NCBI GenBank assembly: GCA_019095985.1
Contig: CM032663.1
Coordinates: forward strand, 34,566,939 to 34,630,938
Reading direction: 5' to 3'
Source of the DNA: Streblospio benedicti
Taxonomy: Eukaryota > Annelida > Polychaeta > Spionida > Spionidae
Length of the DNA: 64,000 nt
How positions within the stretch are numbered: the first letter of the stretch is position 1; every line of letters starts with the position of its first letter. Both the position numbers and the translations under genes were made by a program. The notes beneath the pieces are model-generated. The model did no database searches. It worked only from the letters and a program-made list of their open reading frames with translations, and was not told the DNA's origin. Positions 1 to 41,839 of this stretch are shown here, one piece after another.

Positions 1-1250
1 CTCCTCTCCTTCATAATGTTACCATCACTATCTCGCCCTTACCACTTTGATAAAATTAAATAAAATACTGCAATATCCATTCAACATACGAGTTAATGTT
101 ATATTGGGTTAGAATCTTACATTAGAATTGTACATTAATCATTGTTAACATGTAACATATACAGCATATAAATGGTTTATATACTAAGTTTTAAATCATA
201 CAAAAGCCATTGACATACATATCAAAACCCAATTATTAATGTATGAATTTTTTGTTTTACGAAACCATGATACATGAACAGCACTTACCGGTATGTAAAT
301 TACACCAATGTCTCATTATAATTCTATGGTCATAAGTGTAATGGAGGAACATCACGACATACACTGCAGAGTTGGCATCAAATAGTATCATTTGTGTTAA
401 TTGCACAGTTCTTATAAAAACTCAAAGTTGCCTATAATGCAATCTAAGAATATAACCAATACGGGCACACAAGCACCCACAAATATACTACTTACATACA
501 GAGTGAAGATTTGTCAGGACACCAACAGCCACATCTCTGATCTATATTCAACTACAAAGTCCATTAACTGGGCTAGCGCTAGACCCATCTCAAGTTTAGC
601 CAATTTGCTAAACAGCTTAAATTTTTTTAGCCAATTGAATCTTTTTGTAGCCAAGTTTGAATTTAGTATAATACTGTTAGAAATGATGTAGATTTGTTCG
701 ACTTGGGAATATATTACATATCAATACTATTTTGTATATATTTTTGACAAAGTGCCAGAAAGGCTAAATTTTTTGTAAGAAGCTCAACCAGTTGCCTCAT
801 CAAGTTACTTGGTCAACAGAATTACTACTTTGTACTTATTAACTAGTTCATTCCTTATGATGATTTTTCTGCTATTAATTTATAGTTGCCATTCTAAATT
901 GCACAAGAAAATGATAAATTGTATCAGATAGCATTCAATAAAAAATTACTACTGATATTTACTTAATTTTCAAGCACGCCAGTGAGAACAAAGGTTTCAT
1001 ACACATCGGACTAGTACTACTGTACAATACTAGTTTCCTGATATATGGACAAGCATTTTATATTTTTATGTAGCATAGATCACTAAGTTGGTACTAAGTT
1101 TAGGAAAATATTTTAATACATCTGATCTACATGGCAGTGTGACTGTCAATTGTTGCCGGATATATTACTTTCAAAACTTTAGGGAAAAGACCCCAGAATT
1201 CTTCTGATCACTGCTTTGCATCAACCAATGAAGTACATTGGCTAATAATG
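1..1250. other. no gene seen
   Basis: AT-rich sequence with only short chance reading frames. No exon with convincing splice sites, repeat or RNA gene was recognised here. Confidence 0.5.
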
Positions 1251-1289
1251 AATTCAAACTTTTGATAACACATATACACTATATTTTCT

Positions 1290-1445
1290 TAATTTTAATG
1301 CAATGTTCTCTGAAGGTGGCCCGGTGGGACTGGACGATGGAGACCTATGCATGTTTCCTTTCGAAATCTCTCGGCGCTCTGGCATCGGGCCGCCTGCGTT
1401 GACAGATGTCAGGGAAGGGGGAGGAACTACTCGCATTTTCACTCA
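1290..1445. other. GC-rich island, possible exon on either strand
   Basis: About 150 bases that are clearly richer in GC than the flanks and open on both strands: minus from an ATG at 1442 (proline- and serine-rich, with PERREISKGNMHRSP) and plus from 1303 (acidic/hydrophobic mix). The base composition suggests a coding or transcribed exon or a promoter island. I recognise no family, and no splice pair connects it in phase to the membrane-protein exons at 2.5-3.5 kb. Confidence 0.25.
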
Positions 1446-2544
1446 GATGTTATCATTAGATTGTGAGATTCAAACGGCACATACGAATACTCTTATTATT
1501 ACAAACTAACCTAATCTACCAGGATTAGTTCTTTATCATTAAGAAACACCTACGATCGGTTAATCCAAAGAATTTGAAATAATATTGAAAAAAGTCATGC
1601 TTGCCGGTAGCTAGAAGTGGAAGTATACACTGATGCATCGCTGAATCACGATTTATTAACTCACGATGAATGCATCGATACAGTAGTCTATGGCGCGATA
1701 CTTTCACAATACAACTGATAACATATTTATATGCAAAATGTTGGTTTTATTCATGTAAATTACTCGCATTTTCACGTGCATGGGTGCCGCCATCTTTGTT
1801 GTCATTGGAACAGTGTCCAACCGAAATGTTGTCAGCCAGAATGATGGCGAACGGCGCTCCAACATTTTAGTCTCGATTTAGCAGACAAAATTCAAGAATT
1901 TATCTTGGATATAAATGATTCGCCACATTGGCGAAAGAGTAATCAAAATCTTTCGCCAATCTCTTTAGCCGATGGCGATAAAACGAACCAACGTGCGAGC
2001 CCAGATTAAAACCCACCCCCTTTGAAAACAATATGTAATTTTACTCAGACACACTAGCTATGTTTAATTGAAAGGTTTTGCTATCAGGTGATTTGAACAT
2101 TTCAAATGATAATGTTTGGGCTTTAGAAAGGTCTGTGGGTTTAGCTGAATACTCATGATATGGTGGGAGATATACAGCAACATGCACCAATTCAAATTAC
2201 AACCCAGATATAATAACAATGATACATTTACATTCACATTGCTACGTTCTTTATGATAGCACCTCGCGTCTGGGATGGCTTTTTGTGAATGCACACGAGA
2301 TGTGCTTTACAATGAAATTAATGTGACAGATTTTCGTGAAACCAAATTTTGCAATGCAATTCATTTATGTGCAATTTCAAGCATATGCAACATCAAATCC
2401 ATAGGAAGCAGGTTGGTGAAAGTGGGCCCTGGTATGAAAGAGTTACATAACAAGGTTTTGATACCGCAGATGCATGTAAAACATAGTTATGCTGTTGATT
2501 TACAGATTCATATTCATGGTACTTACATTGTCAGAGAGAATTAC

Positions 2545-3480
2545 ATCAAGCCGTTCCGGTTTTTTAATCTGGTCTCCTTCTTGCTCGAAATCCCCAGCCT
2601 CTGCTTGGGGTGCCCTCTCATCAGAAGGATTTTGCTTACTACCTTCTGCCCAGTTTTTAAATTTGGGTACAACAAAGAAGATATTGACGATGACAATCCC
2701 TGGAATAGAATATGTAAGACTCTAAAATGGAAATTTACACTAGCATATGGATTAATTGAAAATGATTTACAAATATATGTAATTTAAGAATATAATCTGG
2801 GAGTGATAATGAACATAAAGTGGTTATATAGTAAATTGTAATAAACTGGCCTGGACTTCATATAAATTTGTTTTAATGTCTGATTTACTTTTCACCAAAG
2901 GGATTGTGCACATAAGTGTCAAAATCATACCACATCATTATAATCATCAGGGGCGTATCCAGCATTTTAAGTTAGCGGGGGAGCAACTGTTGCAAAGGGT
3001 CTGGGAGCCCTTAAGGCCCCCAGCAGGTCCAGGGCAGAGCCCTGGTGGGGGAACAGGGGGGCAAAGCCCCCTGGAAGCCCCCTGGAAGCTACAGTGCATA
3101 TGGTGTTTTAGAGGTGTCTAGAGGGGTGTTGAAAATGTTTTTTTTAAATGTTTTTTTTCTTTTTGTTTTAGGGGTGGGGCGCACTCCCCCAACGCCCCCA
3201 TCCCCACCCCTAAATCTGCCCCTGATAATATGGAACAATATTTCTTACCTACAATCCCCACCACCAGCATTATTAACAGCCACCGGTTCCTGGAACTCTT
3301 GCTATCTCCAGGCTTGCCTTTCTTATACTGGATGTCATGCCCTCCACGTGGATCCAGACGCTCCAGGAGCAGTAGATCATCTTCAGTCTCATCCGAGCTC
3401 AGTGCAATGAACGCATCTTGTCGCACGTTCTCTTCATCTAACAGTGGTACCCGATCAAGGCCACCCTTTTTTGAACTCAT
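2545..3480 (-). CDS. single-pass membrane protein, first two coding exons (partial)
   Basis: Exon 1 runs from the ATG at 3480 down to 3249 and exon 2 from 2699 to 2545. The splice sites are G|GTAAGA, ATTCCAG|GG and GAT|GTAATT, and the phases match (77 codons plus one base, then two bases plus 51 codons). The predicted N-terminus is about 64 residues of acidic, Leu/Asp-rich cytosolic tail (VPLLDEEN, DDLLLLERLD). It is followed by one hydrophobic helix built across the splice junction (LLIMLVVGIVGIV, then IVNIFFVV), and then a charged Glu/Lys-rich stretch. This is the layout of a type II membrane protein such as an enzyme or transporter heavy chain. I do not recognise the family. Later exons at lower coordinates were not found, so the gene is partial here. 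A short inverted-repeat element occupies most of intron 1. Confidence 0.7.
2948..3224. mobile_element. MITE-like element with CAGGGGC termini
   Basis: The element begins CAGGGGCGTATCCAG and ends with the reverse complement of a related terminus (AATCTGCCCCTG). The arms next to the ends are G-rich on one side and C-rich on the other. It has no coding capacity. It lies in intron 1 of the minus-strand membrane-protein gene and ends about 25 bases from that gene's donor site. The terminus resembles the CATAGGCAGATCCAGG family found elsewhere in the window. Confidence 0.55.
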
Positions 3481-3653
3481 CCTAAAAGTGTGAGTGCCAA
3501 TGTCAATGTGTGATTGTAACAGATTTAAAAATTACTATAGAGTTCATAACAAACCGGTAAATAAATCCCATCCACACCAAAACAGTTCTTTAAGTTGCTG
3601 TCCCCTGGCCATAAACCACAAGAAAAGCAAATTTGACAAGTGCTAGCTTTGTG

Positions 3654-3768
3654 CATGGGCAGATCCAGGTGGGGTACACTTTTGGAAATTTGTGTGATTT
3701 GGATGAACGATCAATAGGTGGGAAGGTGGGGGTGTTCGTCCCTTGAGCCCTCCCTGGATCTGCCTATG
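3654..3768. mobile_element. short MITE, CATRGGCAGATCCAGG ends
   Basis: A 115-bp element with inverted ends: CATGGGCAGATCCAGG on the left and CCTGGATCTGCCTATG on the right. It is non-coding. Similar ends occur at about 8294 and 32175, with a more diverged one at 46816. Confidence 0.65.
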
Positions 3769-4189
3769 TTGTGTCTCTGGTGTTTAAAAACATGGAAAAT
3801 CTTATATGGGTTGCAATTTCACCAAGTCGGGCCACAATTGTCCAGTCATACAGTCCTGAATACTCGCATTAGTTTTAAAAATAATAATGTCAAATTTACC
3901 TCTGAGTATAATAAACCTACATGCATAATACAAAATACAAACTATATTTAGAAATGATAATCGTAGAAATCCACTTTGGACACCACCCATTTAAGGGTAC
4001 CACACCCAATTTAAATGTTATGGTAGATGTAGTAAAGCACATGTAATGTCGTCTAAAATAACTCCAACGTGGTTTGTGCAAAGTTATGATTTCATCATTG
4101 AATAAATGTGGGACTTGGTTTTTATTTTCGCAAACTATGAAATAAAACGTAGATGGCTTTAAAGGACGAAATCTGAGGACCACATGTCC

Positions 4190-6680
4190 GGTTGCACATT
4201 TATATTATTAATCAATTTACGTTCAAACTAATTATTGTGAAAGTATTTTTATGTTTCCTTGTGTGTATATCAGGTGGTGCATAGACCATATTTTGATACT
4301 TTTAAAGTGTGTGTTATTTTTATTTCAATTTTTACTAGTGCGAGAATCAGCGTTAATATTCAGCCATAAAAAATACACCTATCCGTATGAATATATCATT
4401 ATAAATCAAGCAATTTTTCAACACTCAACACCAACGAGATGTTTACGCGATAGTATTATAATTACTATTTTAGAACATAACTTGTGGTAGTAATAGAATA
4501 ATTAGTCTCGTATATAAGATACGTGTATTATATTTTACTCTTCTTGCGGAATATCATTAAAAGGTGTTGGGGTCAAGTTTAAGTATTTACGTATTACAAT
4601 ACATATTACATAATGACTAACATTTGTTTACATATATCAAACAATAACTAACAATGTATTCAGACAGCACTGTATAAATACTTGTAAAGGAACCTACCTT
4701 CAATGTATTACTCTTATAAGCTTCCCGAATTGTGGATAATGTCTATCTTGATATTCACGTGTAGTTAATAAAACCTGACAATAGTATCCTCAGTGTAAGT
4801 TATTCTCTTAAGTAACCATACCTATTACATTGATATGCTACGCATGCTGGATCTAAGTGAACGAAACAGTACCTTCACTAAAAAAGATAACCATGGATTA
4901 ATCCCAAGCCAATAATAACAAACGTAGAAGTAATGCACAACCCGTGACTATATGTCCCTATTACTTATTCAATACCCAAACATGTTGGTTTTGCATGGTT
5001 TCCTTCACAGGTCTATAAGGGTTTGGACTTAACAGTTTGCGTTATACATGAATGTCAAATATAGTCTTAGTCCAAGAAACTGTAGTAATCAGTCTTAATA
5101 TTGTATGTTAGACTGTAGAATTTCTGAAAACATGGTTTGATTCTAAATTATCATGATAATTTTCATGATGATTTTAGTGTACAGCATTGTGTGAATGGGC
5201 TGAACATAGCTGAGATATCTGAATCCATTAAATAAAAGTGTACGGATCCTGTTTTGTGGGGTTTACTTGATGATTCCAGAGGCCCATAAACTGTATAACA
5301 ATTGTGTTTATTCTATTAAATTATTTTAATGGGCATTGGGTGGTGGAAGCAGTTCATTCTCTGCAGCCTCTCACAGTGGAGCTCTTTACCAATAATAGCT
5401 AAATAGTTGTTCTATTTTTGCCATATAGCTTTATTCTAGTTTAATCTTCGAAATCATAGATGAGTATACTGATTGTTGCATTAACAATCACATCCATACA
5501 GTAGTGTAAGGTATACAAGAAAGTGCTGTAACAAGACTTGTCAACTTTATACCGTACTAATATTTACGATGATGTTCATCTGAAGTATAGTTACATGGGA
5601 ATTCAAAGTTTTATGGTATGAAATGATAAAATGTTGTTTGGTTAACCTCTGCGATGAGGTTTTGCTTGCTTATACGTTCTTGATTTCGCTCTGAACGTCA
5701 CTGATTCTAATTAATCGGATTGATTTGTTTTCTTTTATGGTTAATCTAACATTCAGAATAGTTTATCTATTGAAGTTGAAAGAATTCCGCATAATTACAT
5801 CACATCTGCTTACGTTTTCACAACACATTAGATGAGCACAATACAACTTCTTTTCTGGGTTAAGTAGTTAAACTCTATTCTTCTTTGATTATATTATTGA
5901 TTGTACGTTGTATCTTATTCATTTTCCCCATTTGATACACACAATATATACATATATATTACAGTGTCGACCATCAAAGCGCACACCATTTATTATTAAC
6001 ATGCCATACAATTTACTATCAATAATTATGTCAATTTTATGAATGACTTATTACCATTGACAGTAGAGCCCATAATATACTTTAAAAATAGGCCTACAAA
6101 ATAAAACAAAAATATGAATTAATTAAAAGCTACTTTTAAAAAATCCATTTGGGAATCACCGGTTTAAAAATTAATGGGTAAAATGATTGCGTTATGTAGA
6201 TTATAGTCAGACAGGACAGTCAGAACACAAGGAAGAATTTGGACGTTTTGCACATTTTTACCATATTACATATTTGCAGCAGCATTGTTTTAGTAGATTG
6301 GTATCAAAGTAGTACTGTCATTTATACAACTTAACTAAATACTAGTACCTAATTTAAACCATCCTCAGTGTTTTTTTCATGTTGTCAGATGGGTTCTCAA
6401 ATTATGCATATTGTTAATAGTAATTTGGAGACCATAACTTCAACGCAGTAGGGCCTACAGTGCATATGCAGATTTCAGCGAGCATTTTTCATTAGGTTGT
6501 TATTAGTCTGTATCCCTAAATATGACACTATCTAATAAGATTCTGAATGCTTGCCATGCGTTGTCCTGTGTTTTGTACAAAAATCTCGCCGCCAGACATT
6601 GGTCTTCTTCTCCTCTTGCATAGCGCAAACATCATAACAATTTAATCTTCGTGGAATCCAATCTGCACAACTCTAGTCTA
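4190..6680. other. no gene seen
   Basis: AT-rich sequence without a supported exon, RNA gene or repeat. Reading frames are short and have no coding character. Confidence 0.45.
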
Positions 6681-6681
6681 C

Positions 6682-7068
6682 ATGAGAATAGACAAGAGCA
6701 ACGTATTAATAACTAATGCGGCTTCGATTACATATTGGGGTTATCGGGTGCTAGCTTTCAACCTTCTACTTAATGGAACAACCAGAAACTTTAATTTCCT
6801 CACAAAAATCTCAACAGCACTCGTGGCGGACGGAGTTGTGGAAGCGGGATCCACATGCAGGATTAGACTCCTGACATGCGTAATCATACGCTTTGCGAGT
6901 GTCTACCGTGCCCTTTTAAAGTCTTTTTTGACGCATAATTCTACTAAGGATTTCTTGACACATGAAGATTCTTATTCCTTTGCTCTGTGTCCGTTATTTC
7001 AAAGTATTATATTGGGACTCCGACAGCTTTATCTTGTTTCCCGGGGAAAGAGGATAAATCGATCTGAG
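6682..7068 (+). CDS. candidate first coding exon of the CNBD2-like gene
   Basis: A 129-codon frame from an ATG ends exactly at a strong donor (GATCTGAG|GTGAGT) in phase 0. Its middle contains a basic, hydrophobic helix (RIRLLTCVIIRFASVYRALL). That is reminiscent of the helical segment that precedes the first cyclic-nucleotide-binding fold in CNBD2-type proteins. The exon at 12730 also starts in phase 0 if read from its first base, so a direct join is possible, but at least one connecting exon would be expected and was not found. It could equally be a chance frame. Confidence 0.3.
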
Positions 7069-10000
7069 GTGAGTTTTCTACATGTTTCGCACAGTCAAAT
7101 GATAAAGTAACGTCTTTTGTTTTAGTGTTTGAATTGTTTTATTAATGGAAGCCTTCTTCCTGATAGAATTTCAAATCCCTAGACAACATTGATATCTTGT
7201 AGTGTCTATTATATGCAGCAGTGGCTCTACATTCTTCAGTTAATACTGAACTTGATTATATCTGTATGAATGATACTATCTATTTGTTTTCTAAATAAAC
7301 AAATGTCTGCATATAATATCTCAAAAATCATAACCAATCCTGATCTTTTATATTGTTTAACTGGGTATTTGACTGATCAATATTACATATTTGTCGTGTA
7401 ATATTAAATGCAGGTAAAACATACATATTTCTGCTCTTCATTTTCAACCTTTTTCCACATATCATGTTGTATTGGTTTGTAAATATATATGCCCCAGTTA
7501 ATAAAATCCTTTATGTACCAATTTCTGTTACGTTATAAATGTATTTATCATCACAATTATATGTGTTGAAGTGTGATTAGTCAAACACCTGTTAACATGT
7601 GGCATACTTCTTTGTTGTCAGACGTGTATATTGTATAGCACTCGTAGACTCACATTGTATGGTTAATTATGTTATTTTAAAACACACACACATATCACAC
7701 AACTTACATAGAAATCGCTGAAGGACACACAACTAATACCTCTGCACTAGAATTGTGGCCATTATGACAAGTCATGAGTAATTATGGAAGCAATTACCAG
7801 ATTGTCATCACATGAACGCCTTTATGATTAATATCAATCGCTAATATTAATACCACCTCTGATCAATGGGGTTGTGCAACAAGAACTCAACAGTTATTCA
7901 GAATCCTTGCTAATCATTTCATTGACACGCAAAAAGTTATTAGCGCGGGGCTTTGACTCATTTGACACAACTTGATGACATTTTCCCCACATCTGTAATC
8001 GTGCCTTTATATTCGTCTAGTATTTTTGTTTGCAATGAACTAATATCACATTCTTGTTGTTCGTAACTGCTGTTGATAGGTTTGTCGAAAGAAGGATAAA
8101 TTTGAATAAGATTTTCAAAAAATTTATTGGCTTATATTGGCTTATTTGTAGTACTTTCGAATAAATAAATTCCTCATCAGCGCTAAAATATCTAAATAAG
8201 TAAAAAAAAATACTTAGCCAATAAAGCCTTAGCCCCCTGCATGCCTTTTCAGTCACTTTTACAAATACATTGAACAAAGTCTACCGTACTCTACATAGGC
8301 AGATCCAGGGGGCGCAGGGGCGCCCCCCCACCACCACCACCACCACCACCATTTCTCCCACCAACATACTTCTTTTTTGTAGGGTTTTTGAAATGTCCGC
8401 CATCGATCGCGCATAGGAAACCCATGATATCCCCCAAGTGCGACCCCCCCTTACCTTTTCCAAAAACCTGGTTCTGTCATTGCTTTATACAGGTAATTCA
8501 AACTTAACTAAATTTGCCAATCAAAAACAATTTCGTGGTTAGATTACCGACCAATGAAGCCTTGGAAATTTGGTAAAGATATTGAAATTGCCATTGCATA
8601 GTACTGTGCTAGCTTATTTCAATAGTATGAAGTGATAAAGTACATACTAGAGCAAAAAGAGCCTAAAACGGGTGCCCTGGCGCCCCTTGTTTTTGTATGG
8701 TTAGGTACCTTGTCTCATATTATATGAGTAGGAATGGTGTTCGTATTGTAAATGAAGTATATAGTTATACTCCATTCCCATATCTAACGATTCTCGGTGA
8801 GGTCCACATGGAATATGCGTGACTATATTATTATTTTATTGTCACGTGTGTCTGCAAGGGACGTGCACTATTGTGTTTATTGTAGTTAATAACTGTCATA
8901 TCTATAAACTATGCCTCTGAATGTCACGGGACATTGACACCAATGTCATGTAACATTTGCAAAAATAATCGTGTCATTATTCTGAACGCTTGGCTTTCAT
9001 ATTTGATATTATTAATAATGTGTATAAAACAGTTGACATCTGCAAAGGCGTAAATAAGTTTTGTCAGGGGTTGCTGGCGACTGTCCTTATCTACTCTTGC
9101 ACAAGTTCTTGGGTATGCCGTGTGGTGTATACAGCGCATCCACAATCAATGATTCTGTATGTAGTTTCAAACAAACAGGTAGAAGAAACCAAAGACTATA
9201 GTCATTGATGGTCAGCGTTTTACTCCAATTCCTCTGCGTTGGCACTATTCACGTGTCTGACTATTGGGGTGTCACCACTAAAAACGTTACGTCTGGTATT
9301 TATTAATTACACCATTTCGACTGCATGGCACGGCACAGCCCTTAAACATGTCACCATAATTATCATAGGGAATCTTTGTTGCGTGTACAATAATTAAGCG
9401 TGCTCTGCGCTATTGAAAGATACGTGCAAAAATGTGAGTATCCAAAAATGTTTTGATTGTGGTTTCAGGCGTGTTGAATTTCATTGGCGTCCTTTTTGTA
9501 AGCACTGTGCAGTTAAACCTCGTTTATGTAATCAGAATTAGGGACGAATTACATACAGTGTACACATAGCAATAGTGAGATCTAAACAACGCTAAGTTTA
9601 TTTTGTGTGCAAATATTCCTACGTAACCAAACATACAAAACAAACATGTGATGTTTGCTAAGCTTATTCAATAGAATAGTTATATATTGAAATACTTCTT
9701 TACTAATATTGGCCACACCTACACTATGGTCTAGCTGCACTGGTGGTCATGAATAGGTCATTGACATCAGCCATTTTTATGTACATTCGCAACGTTGTCA
9801 GAATCAGTGACCGATTGCTGCAGCCAAGTGCACCCAATATTTAGGGCCTCCCCAGATTTTGTCAAAATATTTACGCGTGCATTTTTTTACGCAAATACCT
9901 CTAATACGAAGGGGACCCTAATAAATATCTTAGTGGACCCCAGATTTTCCCAACATTTTTACATGCATGCATCAACCCAGACGAAGTTCCAAGTATATAC

Positions 10001-12729
10001 TTTTTCAAATGAAGTGGGACAGGCCACCCTACGCATTATAACACTTTGCAAACAGCACTAAGGCAAACAAATAATATTGCGGTAATTTCGGTTATACCTT
10101 TAATTCACTGAAATGCTGAAATCACAAGCACTTTTAAAACGGCAGACCTGTGCTGTAGTTGACATATTTGGCCCGTTTGTTGGACTATAAAATCCTCTTC
10201 TCATCTATATCTCATCGGGATTATCTCAGTTTTCAAAAACGGCGGTTATCAATAACATTAATAATATCAGTCTATCATCATGATTCGATTATTTATTTTA
10301 CTTTTTGGCAGTCTCCGATGATTAGAAATCATCAGACTACAATGATTAGATTAGTTCATGTTACGTTATTTTCTGAGATCTTGGTATGATTACGTCCTAT
10401 AAATAGACAACAGACGACATAGATCTGGCTGAAAATTAATTCCAAACTATAAAATAATATCAAGCCTCAAGTAATTGAATAGCATTGGATGAGGCCATAT
10501 AATTGAAAATGCTGTGATTATGATCATTTTCTACGAGTCCACACAGTCAATGTGGTTTGTGTCATTGTTGTGTTACCAGTTCTGTAAAGTACACGTAAAG
10601 ATATTTTATATTGTATGCAGAACGACGCAATCTTACCTAGTAAGCAAGCCTATATGTATATATAAAGAACTTATATATGCTATATAATGATAGCTTCAAA
10701 CGCTCGAGCTATATATACACATCTTGTTAGCAGTGTGTATTTGATGGGCCCAGTGGCATTGTCTTTGATAGCCATTATAAAACTTTAATATATGTTTGTA
10801 TGAAAAAAGACCACAATGACAGTGATAGTGTAAATAGTTCAGACAATACGAGGCTTGTACATTTCGCGAGTATTATAAATGTACAATTTACCACTCGATA
10901 ACCTTCCGCCACCCTCACACCCACACATCCATGCTAGCAATACAAATCAATTTTGATCACAGCGAATAACCTATGTTTATAAGCTTGCCAGTTTTCAATC
11001 AAGGGGTAAAAAGAGTGTATGCAAATGTGATAAACTGGTGTCTGTAACCAACCAATAAGTCGTGTAAAGAGCACTGAATAGGTGTACACTCGAGCTTTAG
11101 TGGCAAACAAATAAGCTGGAGGATACCGTTTGTCCTGGTGGTGGCCTTCAAGTGGAAGATAGCGTTGGATGAAATTTGCATATCATAAATGAAGAAGTTC
11201 ACTGTGTGTTTTATTCCTTGTTGTCTCCAAATGCATATACATTGAGCACCACATGCTAGTCGCTGCACAAGGACACATTACACCTGACACGGGTATCAGT
11301 GGGTGAACACGAAACTTCCGCACTAGAAGCCACCCCAAAGGGTACTGAACAACATATAGATAGTTGCATTGGGTTTCTATGTCTTTGATACGTTATTATA
11401 ATAACAGTAACTCAATTCTAGCCCTTTCCTCTCCAAGCACGTTCCTGGTTCTTACCGCTAAAGGGTTGTTATACGAGTTGTAGTGAAAGATCAATCACTA
11501 TCTCACTGTGTTCAAGTCCACACAAGGTGAGATATTGTTTGATTTCTCACCCCACTCGTATAATTACATGTTTATACGTCATTTTAGGTCGTAAACGTTG
11601 TAGTGTAGGATATCAGTTTTTGCTCCGCCTCTAAGCCACTCATAATTGAGTATTGGGTCAGTGCTAGATGGAGCCGCATCTATGTTGTCACTGCATTGGG
11701 GCAAGAATTACCTTGAATACAACAAAAACATAATCGATATCTTTGAAGTACTGCTTGATTGGTATTGACTAATTGGCCACTAATTGTAATTGACAGGACG
11801 CATTTAGGCGAATGAGCACACAATTCTCTATTGTTTTCTGAATAATGCTTCTGATTGCATGTTGAGAATAGGAACATGGTCAGTAATGTAACCTAGACCA
11901 AAAGAATGCAGTCTGTTCCTTATGAATTCAACATATTACCTCTTTGTAGTGGTGGAATTAGAACCTCAAGTGACCCAAACGACCATTATTAAGTGATTGA
12001 AAAATCAAGACAAGCTCATCAAATGGTCATTCTATGGTAGAATTAAGTCATTGTAGATGTTGAAAACGTTTCTGATTCAGTCACTCTGTAGATACGTATT
12101 GTAATACTTGTCAATTAAGTCGTATATCCTATAGATTTTGATGATAGAAAACACGTTCATTGAAATGTAATTTCATAATTGTTTTGTACTTTTTTCATTG
12201 GCGCGTGATATAGGTCACACATGTAAAATATCAAAAGTATGGTCCAATGAATGTGCAAGTGTCCCTTGTAGTTGACAATACAATGTATATCTAACATTTC
12301 ATTGGCATATGCAGATATTATATACTTCACGTTAAATCAATTTCTTTTCACCAAAATCACCAATAGACTTTTAATTAGTAAGTCAAGTGGCAAGTTTTAG
12401 GAATTGTTTATTTGCCATGATTAGTCGATCTTAGCGCTTTGCCACACAAATTATTAATATTCACCGGATTACCAGGATTCAGTAAGATAATAGTCTAGAT
12501 TTATCACTTTACGGGTATACAATGTGTTTACTTTCAGAAGATAGCTACAGGACCACGGCATAAGTGCGCATGATACCATCAGATATGCAGCAATCGGTAT
12601 CTGATGACAAATGAAAAGGATTACAAGGAATTGGGATAACAAGTTTGAAGTATTGTTGGATTTTATTACGTAACCATGACAACCACTTATGAAAATATCC
12701 GTGGTGTGGTGTCTAAGCCACCTGCTCAG
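7069..12729. other. long intergenic or intronic stretch
   Basis: No exon could be supported. It contains a C-rich MITE copy near 8.3 kb with a short CCA run and otherwise unremarkable AT-rich DNA. An exon linking the N-terminus to the 12730 exon may hide here. Confidence 0.4.
8294..8490. mobile_element. MITE-family copy with CATAGGCAGATCCAGG end
   Basis: It starts CATAGGCAGATCCAGGGG, followed by a C-rich tract with (CCA)n at about 8319-8351. The interior (GCGCATAGGAAACCCATGAT, then CCCCCAAGT) is also found, diverged, in the copy near 46.8-47.0 kb. The right boundary is uncertain. A chance minus-strand frame over it is not a gene. Confidence 0.5.
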
Positions 12730-38905
<26,176 letters not shown>

Positions 38906-39628
38906 ACTATGATTTTTTATTATTATCTTAATGTTGGTGAAATTGTTTCTGTTTTCTCATTGTATTTTCAGCTATGCACACTTTCATTTTCTGAATGGTA
39001 TGTTGCCAACTATATATTGTGGAAACTGTCAACATAACAATTACATCTACTCTCTTATTCTCATTAATATGTTGAATCACCAGTTTATATTCTGGTTCCT
39101 GTGTGTAATGTATATTATGTATGCATTGACTCAGTACATTCTTCTTTTTTTATTCAAAATCTATCAGAAGCAAAGGTGCTATGTGTTCTCTGTGATAATG
39201 TGTATTTATATTTTGATTGTATTTTAGATGTCCAAAATGATATTGACTTTTAAAAATCAACTGGTAGTTTGTTGAATATTATATGCCCTCCATGTCAGTG
39301 TGACAATATGCAGACAAAGCTTGGTTAGTATGTTAATTATAACTTAGCCATGTGATCCAATTAAAGATGTGTTCATTTCGTTTCAAGGATTGCCCTTACT
39401 AAGACTAGTTGTTCTGAATTGTGTAACATCAAGGAGCTGAACTATGTCGATTATACATTTAATATACATGATTTCACTGTACTTTTGTGCGTTTTGCTAA
39501 GCATATACATTGACAGCTTTCAACCCATCTTGGTTCTTCGTCAGTCTACACCACCATCATGACGAATCATGTGAATTGCCGGCAGAATAGGTGAAAATTG
39601 CCGGCAGACTGATGAAAGAACCAGGATG

Positions 39629-39630
<2 letters not shown>

Positions 39631-39662
<32 letters not shown>

Positions 39663-39795
39663 TATGCTTATCTAAACAGCATGATAAATCCCAGTATAAT
39701 ATCATGCATATTAAGTATCTAAACTTGTGCAGATGAATATGCAAAATAGACTATATATGTGTAATTTCATTTTTTGCATTTGTAAAAAGCAAAGC

Positions 39796-39862
<67 letters not shown>

Positions 39863-39864
39863 CG

Positions 39865-39958
<94 letters not shown>
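39631..39958. repeat. (TA)n microsatellites, three blocks
   Basis: TA runs at about 39631-39658, 39799-39858 and 39867-39958. The latter two are separated by TTCAACGTTA. Tyr-Ile frames over them are artefacts. Confidence 0.95.
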
Positions 39959-40549
39959 TATTCAAAATAACTAGCTTACACTTATACTTGTTTGTGTCGT
40001 GGTGTTGTTTTTTTTCATTTGTTAAAGCAAATATACCAAATTTATTATGTATTTAAGGCATCTTATTTGTGTTTCATTTCTAACATGCAGTCTTGTGCAT
40101 TAATTCGTTTTGCTGTTCCAATATCTTTGGGGGTAAAGCACAATCAGTCATAGCATCATAATTAATCATATTAAACTTGCAGTGTAGCCAAGTACGTATG
40201 TGATTGAAATAAAACAAACTCAGATTTTGAAAACTGTATTAAATTCGCACCAACACATACTGATAACCTCAATATCAACTTCCATTTCTCAGATTAACAA
40301 AGGCTTGTCACGAAAAGTCACTGAAGCAATAATCTAACACAACATAAAATGAGCCTTCCAGATTCGTTAATTCTAGAATAGTGACTGGTGCCAGTTTTCC
40401 GCATATATAGTGGCACATGGCCAACAATGCATAGTCTACGTTTGGAATATAGAAATGTGATAGAATTTTAACCGGGCGAACGGGTGCTTGGTCTCTGTGG
40501 CTACCATCCCGACACGCATCAGTAATGAGAGGATCGGCGGCTCGCGTCC

Positions 40550-41839
<1,290 letters not shown>

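Noticed and set aside
2275-2787. 170-codon plus-strand frame
   Set aside because: It lies over the phase-proven minus exon 2545-2699 and has no domain or splice support of its own.
9795-10061. 88-codon plus frame
   Set aside because: No splice sites, domain or composition change; treated as chance.
39711-40056. Tyr-Ile frames on both strands
   Set aside because: They are translations of the TA microsatellite.
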